DNA of 17,894 bases from DASWUD01 sp036401755 (GTDB lineage Bacteria; Pseudomonadota; Gammaproteobacteria; Thiohalomonadales; Thiohalomonadaceae). How positions within the stretch are numbered: position 1 is the first letter of the stretch; each line of letters starts with the position of its first letter. The translations under genes and the position numbers were made by a program. Positions 1-6,688 of this stretch are shown one piece after another. The stretch covers positions 1-17,894 of the forward strand of contig DASWUD010000223.1 of the NCBI GenBank assembly GCA_036401755.1, written 5' to 3'. Below the pieces are notes generated by a model. That model made no database searches. It was given only the letters and a program-made list of their open reading frames with translations, and was not told where the DNA came from.

Positions 1-882
1 AGGGTCGCCACACTCGGCGATCGCGTCAGCGAGAAGGATGTGATCCGCGTCGACGGTAACGTCGTGCCGCGCGAAAAGGTCAGCGGTGGCAGACGCCGCG
101 TGCTGATGTATCACAAGCCGGTGGGCGAGGTCACGACACGCTCCGATCCGGAAGGTCGTCCCACCGTCTTCGATCACCTGCCGAATCTGCGCAACAGCCG
201 CTGGGTAGCAGTCGGCCGTCTCGACATCAACACCTCCGGCCAGTTGCTCTTCACCTCCGACGGCGAACTGGCCCATCGTCTGATGCATCCATCGCGTCAG
301 GTGGAGCGCGAATATGCGGTACGCGTGATGGGGGAGGTCCCGCCCGAGATGCTCAAGCGGCTGCAGGAGGGTGTCGAGCTGGAGGATGGCAAGGCCCACT
401 TCGACTCCATCGTCGATGCAGGCGGCGAGGGGGCCAACCACTGGTACCACGTCACCCTGCTGGAGGGGCGCAATCGCGAAGTGCGCCGCCTCTGGGAGTC
501 GCAGGGGGTAATGGTGAGCCGCCTGATCCGCGTGCGCTATGGTCCGGTGACGCTGCCGCGCTGGCTGCGTGATGGCAAGTTTGAAGATGTACCCGAGCAC
601 CAACTGCAGGCACTGCTGGAGTTGGTGGAGATGGCCAAACCGAGTGAGGTGAAGGCGCCAGCGCGCAGCCGGCGCGGCAAGGCGGAGGAGTCGGACGCCA
701 TGCCACATGGCCGCGACGACACGTCACAGATGCCGCCGTGGGCATCACCACGCAGCCGGGCCGGCAAGGCGCAAAAACACAAGGAGTCAGCGCATGGCGC
801 AGGTTCACCTCGCGGTCGCACAGGCAAGGGAGCAGCAAAGCCATCGGCACGCGGAGGGAGCCGCAAGCCGCCACCGCGGTAA
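1..882 (+). CDS. rluB: 23S rRNA pseudouridine(2605) synthase RluB, 5' end cut by window
   Basis: RluB isomerises U2605 of 23S rRNA to pseudouridine in the cytoplasm. The frame is open from base 1, so the gene begins outside the window; the GTG at 40 is internal. The first visible residues (GDRVSEKDVIRVDGNVV) are the end of the S4 RNA-binding domain, so roughly 35-40 N-terminal residues are missing. The catalytic domain follows: motif GRLDINTSG with the catalytic Asp at visible residue 75, then TSDGELAHRLMHPSR and the family motif EGRNREVRRLWE near residue 155. These match RluB closely and separate it from RluE/RluF. From about visible residue 213 there is an 80-residue basic, low-complexity tail with recurring R-S/G-R-x-G-K units; Escherichia RluB also has a basic tail, though a shorter one. 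Identification is firm; the true start cannot be seen. Confidence 0.95.
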   Translation, partial: RVATLGDRVSEKDVIRVDGNVVPREKVSGGRRRVLMYHKPVGEVTTRSDPEGRPTVFDHLPNLRNSRWVAVGRLDINTSGQLLFTSDGELAHRLMHPSRQVEREYAVRVMGEVPPEMLKRLQEGVELEDGKAHFDSIVDAGGEGANHWYHVTLLEGRNREVRRLWESQGVMVSRLIRVRYGPVTLPRWLRDGKFEDVPEHQLQALLELVEMAKPSEVKAPARSRRGKAEESDAMPHGRDDTSQMPPWASPRSRAGKAQKHKESAHGAGSPRGRTGKGAAKPSARGGSRKPPPR

Positions 883-1021
883 TCGGTATCGATCGATAGG
901 TGGAATTTTAATCCCGAATGGTCACACTCACGATACGCTACCTTCGGAATAGATTCTGCCTACAGCTCGCCACCAATATCGCGTTGTGGCAGAAAGTCGC
1001 CGCAGTCATTAATCTGTACCC

Positions 1022-1678
1022 ATGCGCCTGCGCCAACTCTATGATCGTCTGTACAAAGCCTATGGCCCCCAGCACTGGTGGCCCGCCGACTCACCCTTCG
1101 AGGTGATGGTCGGCGCGGTGCTGACGCAGAACACCGCCTGGAGCAATGTGGAAAAGGCGATCACCAATCTCAAGGCCCATCACCATCTCGATGCCGCGGC
1201 GATTGCCAAGGCCACGCATACACAACTGGCCCACTGGCTCAAACCCTCCGGCTATTTCAACATCAAGGCCAAGCGGCTGCAGAACTTCTGCCGCTGGTAC
1301 CTGGCACAGGGCGGTTATGACAAGCTCAACCTCCTTGACACTCTGGCACTGCGCAAGGCGCTGCTGGGTGTCAACGGCATCGGCCCCGAGACCGCCGACG
1401 ATATCGTGCTCTATGCTTTTCATCGCCAGGTTTTTGTCATCGACGCCTATACGCGCCGCCTGCTGACGCGGCTTGGCCTCAGCGAAGGTGACGAGAGCTA
1501 CGAAGAGCTGCGCGCCATTTGTGAAAAGGGGTTGGCGCGTATGGATGACAAGGTGGCGGTTTTTAACGAATTTCACGCCCTCATCGTGATGCATGCCAAG
1601 ATGGCCTGCAGGAAAAAGCCGTTGTGTGCTCTTTGCACCATCGCACACCACTGTCCGAGGATTGGCGTTGGCGCATGA
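1022..1678 (+). CDS. [4Fe-4S] HhH-GPD DNA glycosylase, endonuclease III / MagIII (3-methyladenine) type
   Basis: A 218-residue base-excision-repair enzyme predicted to cut the N-glycosidic bond of damaged bases. The helix-hairpin-helix spans about residues 114-134 (LLGVNGIGPETADDIVLYA), followed by the catalytic Asp141 in FVIDAYTRR. The C-terminal iron-sulfur loop has four cysteines (196, 202, 205, 211) spaced C-x5-C-x2-C-x5-C, one residue shorter in the first interval than in classical Nth. The lysine that gives Nth its AP-lyase activity (GRKTAN) is replaced by Glu123 (GPETAD). By analogy with Helicobacter MagIII (COG2231) this implies a monofunctional alkyl-base glycosylase rather than a pyrimidine glycosylase/lyase; the substrate is inferred. 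The start is the first ATG consistent with family length; no good ribosome binding site precedes it. The stop lies 20 bases before the favoured start of the next gene. Confidence 0.85.
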   Translation: MRLRQLYDRLYKAYGPQHWWPADSPFEVMVGAVLTQNTAWSNVEKAITNLKAHHHLDAAAIAKATHTQLAHWLKPSGYFNIKAKRLQNFCRWYLAQGGYDKLNLLDTLALRKALLGVNGIGPETADDIVLYAFHRQVFVIDAYTRRLLTRLGLSEGDESYEELRAICEKGLARMDDKVAVFNEFHALIVMHAKMACRKKPLCALCTIAHHCPRIGVGA

Positions 1679-1698
1679 CCCAAGTACAGGAGGCCAAC

Positions 1699-2163
1699 AT
1701 GGACCATCAATTCCTGCGTGAGGCGATGGCGCTGGCCGAAGCATCGGTGCGCAATGGCGGCGGACCGTTCGGCGCCGTGGTGGTGCACGATGGAGTAATC
1801 GTCGGCCGTGGCAACAACCGCGTCGTCCCCAACAACGATCCCACCGCCCATGCAGAGATCGTTGCCATTCGCGCCGCCTGCGCACAACTCAACGAGTACC
1901 ACCTCACCGGCTGCGTCCTCTATGTCAACTGCGAGCCGTGCCCCATGTGCTTCTCCGCCGCCAGCTGGGCCCACATCGAAAGGATCGTCTTCGCCGCCAG
2001 CCGTGGTGACGCCGCTGACGCGGGTTTCGATGACGTGGCTATCCATCAGCAGGTCATGCTGCCCTTGGCTGAGCGGAGAATCCTCATGCAGCAGCAACTG
2101 CGTGAAGAGGCGCTCAAGGCCTTTGAACTCTGGAAAAATCTCGAAGGGCGGATCGATTATTGA
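1699..2163 (+). CDS. guaD: Guanine deaminase (cytidine deaminase fold, GuaD type)
   Basis: Predicted to hydrolyse guanine to xanthine and ammonia in purine catabolism or salvage. The 154-residue protein carries the zinc motif HAE (His51, catalytic Glu53) and PCPMC (Cys81, Cys84). It follows Bacillus GuaD along its length: GGPFGAVVV, NDPTAHAEIVAIR, CEPCPMC and AGFDD, and it ends in a tyrosine (Tyr154) after an AFELWKN segment. In GuaD the C-terminal tyrosine is swapped into the partner's active site, and its presence favours guanine deaminase over tRNA adenosine deaminase (TadA). The start at 1699 is chosen because AGGAGG lies five bases upstream (1688-1693). An in-frame ATG at 1675 would overlap the preceding stop as ATGA and add eight residues. 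It is probably co-transcribed with the upstream glycosylase gene. Confidence 0.85.
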   Translation: MDHQFLREAMALAEASVRNGGGPFGAVVVHDGVIVGRGNNRVVPNNDPTAHAEIVAIRAACAQLNEYHLTGCVLYVNCEPCPMCFSAASWAHIERIVFAASRGDAADAGFDDVAIHQQVMLPLAERRILMQQQLREEALKAFELWKNLEGRIDY

Positions 2164-2185
2164 GGATGTTCGTCACGCATCAATC

Positions 2186-2210
2186 GGGAGATGGGCGGCA
2201 CCCAGCTCCC
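2186..2210. terminator. Stem-loop between convergent guaD and dapE
   Basis: Arms GGGAG-A-TGGG (2186-2195) and CCCA-G-CTCCC (2201-2210) pair over nine base pairs with one A/G mismatch around a five-base loop. It sits in the 57-base gap between two converging stop codons, where a bidirectional terminator is expected. There is no T-run on either strand, so intrinsic termination is uncertain; it may instead protect 3' ends. Confidence 0.5.
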
Positions 2211-2220
2211 TATCGTGGCG

Positions 2221-3351
2221 CTACTCCACCAGCAATTTTTTCAGCACGCGCTCATAGATGGCCGAGAGGGTGAGCAGATCCTCGACGGACACGCACTCAT
2301 CCACCTTGTGGATGGTCGCATTGAGGGGGCCGAGCTCCAGCACCTGGGCACCAGTGGGGGCGATGAAGCGGCCGTCGGAGGTACCACCTTTGGTATTCAC
2401 CTCCGCCTCCACACCGGTAATTTCGCGCACGGCGGCGACCGTGGCGGGCAGCAGCTCGCCGGTTTCGGTGAGGAAGGGGTTGCCGGAGAGCGACCAGTGG
2501 ATGCGATAGTTGAGACCGTGGCGATCGAGCAGAGCCTCGACCTGTGATTGCAGACCTTCTGTGTTCTGTTCGGTGGAGAAGCGGAAGTTGAACATCACTT
2601 CGAGTTCGCCGGGGATGACGTTGTTGGCGCCGGTGCCGGCACTGATATTGGCGATCTGGAACGAAGTGGGCGGAAAGTAGGCGTTGCCCTGGTCCCATTC
2701 GATGGTGCAGAGCTCCTGCAGGGCGGGGGCGAAGCGATGCACCGGGTTGTCGGCCAGGTGGGGATAGGCCACATGGCCCTGTACACCGAGCACCGTCAGA
2801 TAGCCGGTCAGTGAACCGCGCCGGCCATTTTTGATGCCATCACCGAGACGTTCGACGCTGGTCGGCTCACCCACCAGACACCAGTTGATCTTTTCATTGC
2901 GTGCCTCCAGTCGTTCCACCACCTTGACGGTGCCGTCGACCGCGGGTCCCTCTTCATCGCTGGTGAGCAGAAAGGCGATGGAGCCCTTGTGATTTGGGTG
3001 GGCGGTAATGAACCGTTCGCAGGCGGTAATGAAGGCGGCGATGGAACCCTTCATGTCGGCGCTGCCGCGGCCATAGAGCATGCCGTCGGCGAGGGTGGCG
3101 GAGAAGGGTGGGTGTTTCCAGCGGTTCTCCGGCCCGGTCGGCACCACATCGGTATGGCCGGCGAAGCAGAAGAGTGGCCCCTCTTTGCCACGCCGTGCCC
3201 AGAGGTTCTCCACCTCACCAAAGCGCATCGGTTCGATATGAAAGCCGAGGGGGCTGAGTCGTTCGGCGATGAGTGACTGGCATCCGGCATCGTCGGGGGT
3301 AATCGATGGCGCCTGGATCAATGCGCGTGCGAGCTCGATGGTCGGGTTCAT
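2221..3351 (-). CDS. dapE: Succinyl-diaminopimelate desuccinylase
   Basis: A 376-residue zinc enzyme that hydrolyses N-succinyl-L,L-2,6-diaminopimelate to succinate and L,L-diaminopimelate in the lysine/cell-wall pathway. Visible motifs of the M20 peptidase family are GHTDVVPTG with zinc ligand His66, GRGSADMKG with bridging Asp99, TSDEEGPA with catalytic base Glu133 and ligand Glu134, GEPTS with Glu162, and the C-terminal histidine in NATIHKVDE. The substrate signature NTKGGTSDGRFIAP is characteristic of DapE. The length matches the family. It is the last gene of the minus-strand dap block, 77 bases after the coiled-coil gene, with a stem-loop in that gap. The ATG at 3351 has only an AT-rich leader and no clear Shine-Dalgarno sequence. 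Next to an ArsC-like gene, as near yffB-dapE in Escherichia. Confidence 0.96.
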   Translation of the reverse strand: MNPTIELARALIQAPSITPDDAGCQSLIAERLSPLGFHIEPMRFGEVENLWARRGKEGPLFCFAGHTDVVPTGPENRWKHPPFSATLADGMLYGRGSADMKGSIAAFITACERFITAHPNHKGSIAFLLTSDEEGPAVDGTVKVVERLEARNEKINWCLVGEPTSVERLGDGIKNGRRGSLTGYLTVLGVQGHVAYPHLADNPVHRFAPALQELCTIEWDQGNAYFPPTSFQIANISAGTGANNVIPGELEVMFNFRFSTEQNTEGLQSQVEALLDRHGLNYRIHWSLSGNPFLTETGELLPATVAAVREITGVEAEVNTKGGTSDGRFIAPTGAQVLELGPLNATIHKVDECVSVEDLLTLSAIYERVLKKLLVE

Positions 3352-3388
3352 TTATTATTCTGCAGGCGTGTGATGCTTGACGGGGAGT

Positions 3389-3415
3389 GTGTGGCGGGCA
3401 TCAGCACCGCCACAC
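3389..3415. repeat. Perfect 9-bp stem-loop between orf227 and dapE
   Basis: Arms GTGTGGCGG (3389-3397) and CCGCCACAC (3407-3415) are exact reverse complements around a nine-base loop. It lies in the leader of dapE, about 38-64 bases upstream of its ATG. No T-run follows on the minus strand. Its GTGGCGG core recurs in the stem-loop at 4500-4526. It could be an mRNA stabiliser, processing site or attenuator; no function is demonstrated. Confidence 0.6.
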
Positions 3416-3428
3416 CGATGGAAAATTA

Positions 3429-4112
3429 TCAGGCCTTCTTGCCCAGGGCGTAGTTGCCACCACCGGCGCTGGCCAGTTTCCCTTCGCGGATCAACTGGTC
3501 CACCAGCTTGGCGAGATTGGGGATGTTGTAACCCTTGACCTTGAGCTGCTCCTTAAGCAGGCCGTGGCTGATAAAGGAGCGGGTGCGCATCAGATCGCGG
3601 ATTTTCTCGAACAGCTCATCCTTGTTGTCGATAATGATTGTGTCGGATGGCTCTTCACTCGTGGCAGCCTCCTGAACCGGTTCGGGGGGGGCGGCGGGAG
3701 TAGGCTTTTCGACGGCTACGGGCGCGCTCACCTTGGGCGGGGCGGGGGGCGGCGGCGGGGGCGTCGCTGCTTTCGGGGCGGGCGCAGGCACAGGTGCAGG
3801 TGTGGGTTTGCTCGCTCTTTCTGCGCGCTCGGTCTCTTGAATCTGCTGTGTGAGCTCGCCGATCTCCCTGCCGATGGTCACCATTGTGTTTTCATGCTCG
3901 GCGATCAGCTTGCCGCGCTGACTGGTCAGCTCGCTGATCTTGCGCTCGATTTCGGCAAGCGCCACCTGGTGGGCAGACATCAGCAGCGCGCGTTGCTTTT
4001 GCAGTTCCAGCAACTGCTCCTGACGTTGCGCCTGTTTCTGCTCCTCTTGCTCTTTGCGAAGGGCAAGTTCGAAGAGCTCCTTTGCCGACAATTTACTGAG
4101 ATCAATCGTCAT
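3429..4112 (-). CDS. Unknown protein: coiled coil, Pro/Ala linker, winged-helix-like C-terminus
   Basis: I do not recognise a named family. The 227-residue product has three parts. Residues 4-97 are rich in Glu, Gln, Lys and Leu with heptad-like spacing and should form a long coiled coil. Residues 101-150 are a Pro/Ala/Val linker including a run of six prolines. Residues 163-222 (DELFEKIRDLMRTRSF to GGGNYAL) resemble a small helix-helix-strand-turn-strand winged helix, suggesting nucleic-acid or protein binding. No signal peptide or membrane segment is seen, so it is probably cytoplasmic. The ATG at 4112 is chosen because AAGGA lies eight bases upstream; a GTG at 4118 would overlap the preceding stop by one base but is too close to that site. 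Location inside the dap operon suggests shared expression, but no role in lysine synthesis can be inferred from its sequence. Confidence 0.8.
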   Translation of the reverse strand: MTIDLSKLSAKELFELALRKEQEEQKQAQRQEQLLELQKQRALLMSAHQVALAEIERKISELTSQRGKLIAEHENTMVTIGREIGELTQQIQETERAERASKPTPAPVPAPAPKAATPPPPPPAPPKVSAPVAVEKPTPAAPPEPVQEAATSEEPSDTIIIDNKDELFEKIRDLMRTRSFISHGLLKEQLKVKGYNIPNLAKLVDQLIREGKLASAGGGNYALGKKA

Positions 4113-4117
4113 GCTCA

Positions 4118-4486
4118 CTATCCTTGCGCTGCTGAGGTTGAGTGGCTAAATAACACGCTGTATTCGTCCTCGCTGAAACCTGTATGAATGCCCTCACCGA
4201 TTACCAGCACCGGGCGCTTGATCAGCGTCGGGTTGGCAAGCATCAGGCGGAGTGCGTCCGTTTCATCAATATGTGTACGCGCTACTTCCGGCAGCTCCTT
4301 CCAGCTGCGGCTGCGCCGGTTGAGCAGTGCCTCCCAGCCGATGGCATCGTTCCATTCTCGCAGAGTTTCCATGGCCAGGCCATCGGTGCGAAAGTCATGG
4401 AAAGTATAGGCGATGCCCCGCGCTTCCAGCCAGGCACGGGCTCGCTTCACCGTATCGCAATTCCTGATGCCGTAGAGGGTCATCAT
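4118..4486 (-). CDS. ArsC/Spx-family protein, YffB-like
   Basis: A 122-residue thioredoxin-fold protein close in sequence to Escherichia YffB: it opens with MTLYGIRNCDTVKRARAWLE and carries HDFRTDGL, GWEALLNRR and LIKRPVLV. The single cysteine of the NCDT motif (Cys10) sits at the active-site position of arsenate reductases, and the Arg in IKRP is the conserved family arginine. YffB has been reported to be a poor arsenate reductase and to bind glutathione, so a thiol-redox role is more likely than arsenate resistance. Start codons at 4486 and 4483 are adjacent; 4486 aligns with the YffB start. No strong ribosome binding site is visible, and a longer frame opens at 4528 through the upstream stem-loop. 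Its TAG abuts the next gene, and neighbourhood with dap genes is common in gammaproteobacteria. Confidence 0.88.
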   Translation of the reverse strand: MMTLYGIRNCDTVKRARAWLEARGIAYTFHDFRTDGLAMETLREWNDAIGWEALLNRRSRSWKELPEVARTHIDETDALRLMLANPTLIKRPVLVIGEGIHTGFSEDEYSVLFSHSTSAAQG

Positions 4487-4499
4487 CTTGAAATGGAAA

Positions 4500-4526
4500 G
4501 TGGCGGAGTTCCGGGACTTCCGCCAC
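4500..4526 (-). terminator. Stem-loop after dapD, possible weak terminator or attenuator
   Basis: Arms GTGGCGGA (4500-4507) and TCCGCCAC (4519-4526) are perfect complements with an eleven-base loop. On the minus strand it begins nine bases after the dapD stop and is followed by TTTCCATTTC, a broken T-tract. This fits partial termination or transcript processing between dapD and the ArsC-like gene. Confidence 0.45.
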
Positions 4527-4534
4527 ATTTCGAC

Positions 4535-5359
4535 TCAAATATCCCGCAACAGTTCGTTGATACCCACCTTGCTGCGGGTCTTCTCGTCCACCTTCTTGAC
4601 GATCACCGCGCAGTAGAGACTGTACTTGCCGTCCTTGGAGGGGAGGTTGCCGGAGACCACCACCGAGCCGGCCGGGACGCGGCCGTAGTGGACCTCGCCG
4701 GTTTCGCGGTCGTAGATTTTGGTGGACTGGCCGATGTAGACGCCCATGGAGATCACCGAGCCCTCCTCGACGATCACCCCTTCCACCACTTCGGAGCGGG
4801 CGCCGATGAAGCAGTTGTCCTCGATGATGGTGGGGGCGGCCTGCAGCGGCTCCAGCACGCCGCCGATGCCGACGCCGCCGGAGAGGTGGACATTCTTGCC
4901 GATCTGCGCGCAGGAGCCGACGGTGGCCCAGGTGTCGACCATGGTGCCGGAGTCGACGTAGGCGCCGATGTTGACGTAGGAGGGCATCAGCACCACGCCG
5001 GGGGCGATGAACGAGCCGCGGCGCGCGGTGGCGGGCGGTACCACGCGCACCCCGCCTTCGCGGAAGTCGCGGGAGTTGTAGTCGGCGTACTTGGAAGGGA
5101 CCTTGTCGAAGTAGTTGGTGAAGCCGCCCTTCATGAACTCGTTGTCGTTGATGCGGAAGGAGAGCAGCACCGCCTTCTTCAGCCACTCGTTGACGGTCCA
5201 CTGGCCGACGCCGTGGCGATCAGCGACGCGCAGCTTGCCGTTGTCGAGCAGACGGATCGCCTCGTCGACCGCCTCCTTCACATGGGTATCGACGTTGCGC
5301 GGCGTGATGTCGGCACGGCGCTCGAAGGCGGCTTCAATGACACTCTTGAGATCGTTCAT
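4535..5359 (-). CDS. dapD: Tetrahydrodipicolinate N-succinyltransferase
   Basis: Transfers succinate from succinyl-CoA to tetrahydrodipicolinate, the committed step of the succinylase branch to meso-diaminopimelate and lysine. The 274-residue length equals that of Escherichia DapD. An N-terminal helical domain (through LRVADRHGVGQWTVNEWLKKA) is followed by a left-handed beta-helix of hexapeptide repeats, about residues 105-235 (GSFIAPGVVLMPSYVNIGAYV, then MVDTWATVGSCAQIGKNVHLSGG). The C-terminal segment YSLYCAVIVKKVDEKTRSK is typical of DapD. The ATG at 5359 is chosen because GGAG lies six bases upstream and the length fits; a TTG at 5371 would add four residues. It follows dapC by 30 bases and is almost certainly on the same transcript. 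Confidence 0.97.
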   Translation of the reverse strand: MNDLKSVIEAAFERRADITPRNVDTHVKEAVDEAIRLLDNGKLRVADRHGVGQWTVNEWLKKAVLLSFRINDNEFMKGGFTNYFDKVPSKYADYNSRDFREGGVRVVPPATARRGSFIAPGVVLMPSYVNIGAYVDSGTMVDTWATVGSCAQIGKNVHLSGGVGIGGVLEPLQAAPTIIEDNCFIGARSEVVEGVIVEEGSVISMGVYIGQSTKIYDRETGEVHYGRVPAGSVVVSGNLPSKDGKYSLYCAVIVKKVDEKTRSKVGINELLRDI

Positions 5360-5389
5360 GGGGCTCTCCAATTCGACTGAATTATTGGT

Positions 5390-6586
5390 TTAAAGGGATT
5401 TGATAAAAGTACGCAGGCGCTGTGCCGCCTCGATACACTCGTCCATCTCGGCCACCAATGCCAGGCGCACGTAGCCGGCACCGGGATTGTGGCCGTGGGC
5501 CTCGCGTGACAGGTAGCTGCCGGGCAGCACGGTGATGTTCTGTTGCGCAAACAGTTCGCGCGCGAACTCGCTGTCGCTGCCCGGTGTTTTGAGCCACAGG
5601 TAGAAACCGCCGGCCGGCTGTTCCACCTGGATGGCCGGTTGCAAAATTTCGAGCACCGCAGCGAATTTGCGGCGATAGTAATCGCGGTTCTCCACCACGT
5701 GCTTCTCATCCTGCCACGCCTTGATGCTGGCGGCCTGGGTGGGCGGCGGCAGCGCACACCCCTGGTAGGTGCGGTAGAGCAGGAAGCGCTCCAGGATCTG
5801 TGCATCGCCGGCGACGAAGCCGGAGCGCAGGCCGGGCAGGTTGGAGCGCTTGGAGAGTGAGTGGAAGATGACGCAGCGTTCGAAGCTGGTGCGTCCCATC
5901 GCAGCGGCCGCCTGCAGCAGTCCCGGCGGCGGCGTCTGCTCGTCAAAGTAGAGCTCCGAATAGCACTCGTCGGAGGCGATGATGAAGTCGTACTTGTCGG
6001 CCAGGGTGATGAGCTTCTGCAGGGTGTTGAGGTCGGTCACTGCACCGGTGGGGTTGGCCGGCGAGCAGAGGTAGAGCAGCTGGCAGCGCTGCCAGACCGC
6101 TTCGGGCACCGCATCGTAATCGGGAAGGAAGCCCTGCTCGGCAGTGGTATTGAGAAACCAAGGCTCGGCGCCGGCGAGCAGCGCGGCCCCTTCGTAGATC
6201 TGATAGAAGGGGTTGGGCATCACCACCAGCGGCTGGCCGTTGCGCTGCACTACGGCCTGGGCAAAGGCGAACAGTGCCTCGCGGGTACCGGCCACCGGCA
6301 ATACATGGTGCTCGGCATCGACGCTGCCGGCGGGCAGGGTAAAGCGACGGGTGAGCCACTCGGCGATCGCCTGGCGCAGCTCGACGCGCCCCTTGGTGAG
6401 CGGGTAGTTGGCCAGACCGTGCAGGTGGCTGATCAGCTCTTCGGCGATGAATTTGGGCGGCTGGTGCTTGGGCTCGCCGATGGAGAGGGCGATGTGGGCC
6501 AGCCCGGGCGGTGGGGTGACCCCGGCCTTGAGGCGGTTGAGCTTTTCAAAAGGATAGGGTTGCAGCCTGTCGAGGTCTGGGTTCAT
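5390..6586 (-). CDS. dapC: Succinyl-diaminopimelate aminotransferase
   Basis: A PLP-dependent class I/II aminotransferase of 398 residues that converts N-succinyl-2-amino-6-ketopimelate to N-succinyl-L,L-diaminopimelate using glutamate. Visible residues of the fold are SPANPTG (Asn178), ASDECYS (Asp206, Tyr209), the Schiff-base Lys246 in FHSLSKRSNLPGLRSGF, Arg254, and the carboxylate-binding Arg374 in GYVRLALV. The N-terminus MNPDLDRLQPYPFEKL matches proteobacterial DapC rather than ArgD or SerC. It is the first gene of the minus-strand dap block, and together with dapD and dapE accounts for consecutive steps. The ribosome binding site is weak (CAGG). A promoter candidate lies about 54-83 bases upstream. 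Confidence 0.93.
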   Translation of the reverse strand: MNPDLDRLQPYPFEKLNRLKAGVTPPPGLAHIALSIGEPKHQPPKFIAEELISHLHGLANYPLTKGRVELRQAIAEWLTRRFTLPAGSVDAEHHVLPVAGTREALFAFAQAVVQRNGQPLVVMPNPFYQIYEGAALLAGAEPWFLNTTAEQGFLPDYDAVPEAVWQRCQLLYLCSPANPTGAVTDLNTLQKLITLADKYDFIIASDECYSELYFDEQTPPPGLLQAAAAMGRTSFERCVIFHSLSKRSNLPGLRSGFVAGDAQILERFLLYRTYQGCALPPPTQAASIKAWQDEKHVVENRDYYRRKFAAVLEILQPAIQVEQPAGGFYLWLKTPGSDSEFARELFAQQNITVLPGSYLSREAHGHNPGAGYVRLALVAEMDECIEAAQRLRTFIKSL

Positions 6587-6639
6587 CGTCTGCCTGTTGC
6601 CGCCCCGCAGGGCAATTCCCGGTCAAAAACAGCCGCTTA

Positions 6640-6669
6640 GTATAAAGTAGCCGGAGGGAGAGCGTCCAA
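6640..6669 (-). promoter_or_regulatory. Candidate promoter of the dap operon
   Basis: On the minus strand TTGGAC (6669-6664) and TATACT (6645-6640) are separated by 18 bases. The -10 is good and the -35 partial. It lies in the 102-base divergent gap between dapC and the VOC gene. On the plus strand the same place offers TATAAA (6642-6647) but no convincing -35. Confidence 0.35.
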
Positions 6670-6688
6670 CCGAAAGAGGAGGGGTGAG

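Noticed and set aside
1091..1885. Open frame of 264 codons on the minus strand across the glycosylase and guaD genes
   Set aside because: Crosses two real genes in antisense, with Arg/Cys/His-rich composition of a shadow frame.
3700..3800. Repetitive GGC/GGG-rich stretch, considered as a DNA repeat
   Set aside because: It is the Pro/Ala linker of the coiled-coil protein read on the other strand; the repeat is explained by protein composition.
4118..4486. Arsenate resistance gene
   Set aside because: The protein is of the YffB branch, sits in a biosynthetic operon without arsR or arsB, and that branch is not a proven arsenate reductase.
4184..5380. Long open frame of 398 codons on the plus strand
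   Set aside because: It lies antisense to dapD and the ArsC-like gene, has low-complexity Val/Ala/Asp/Gly/His composition typical of a mirror of a GC-rich gene, and no matching family motif.
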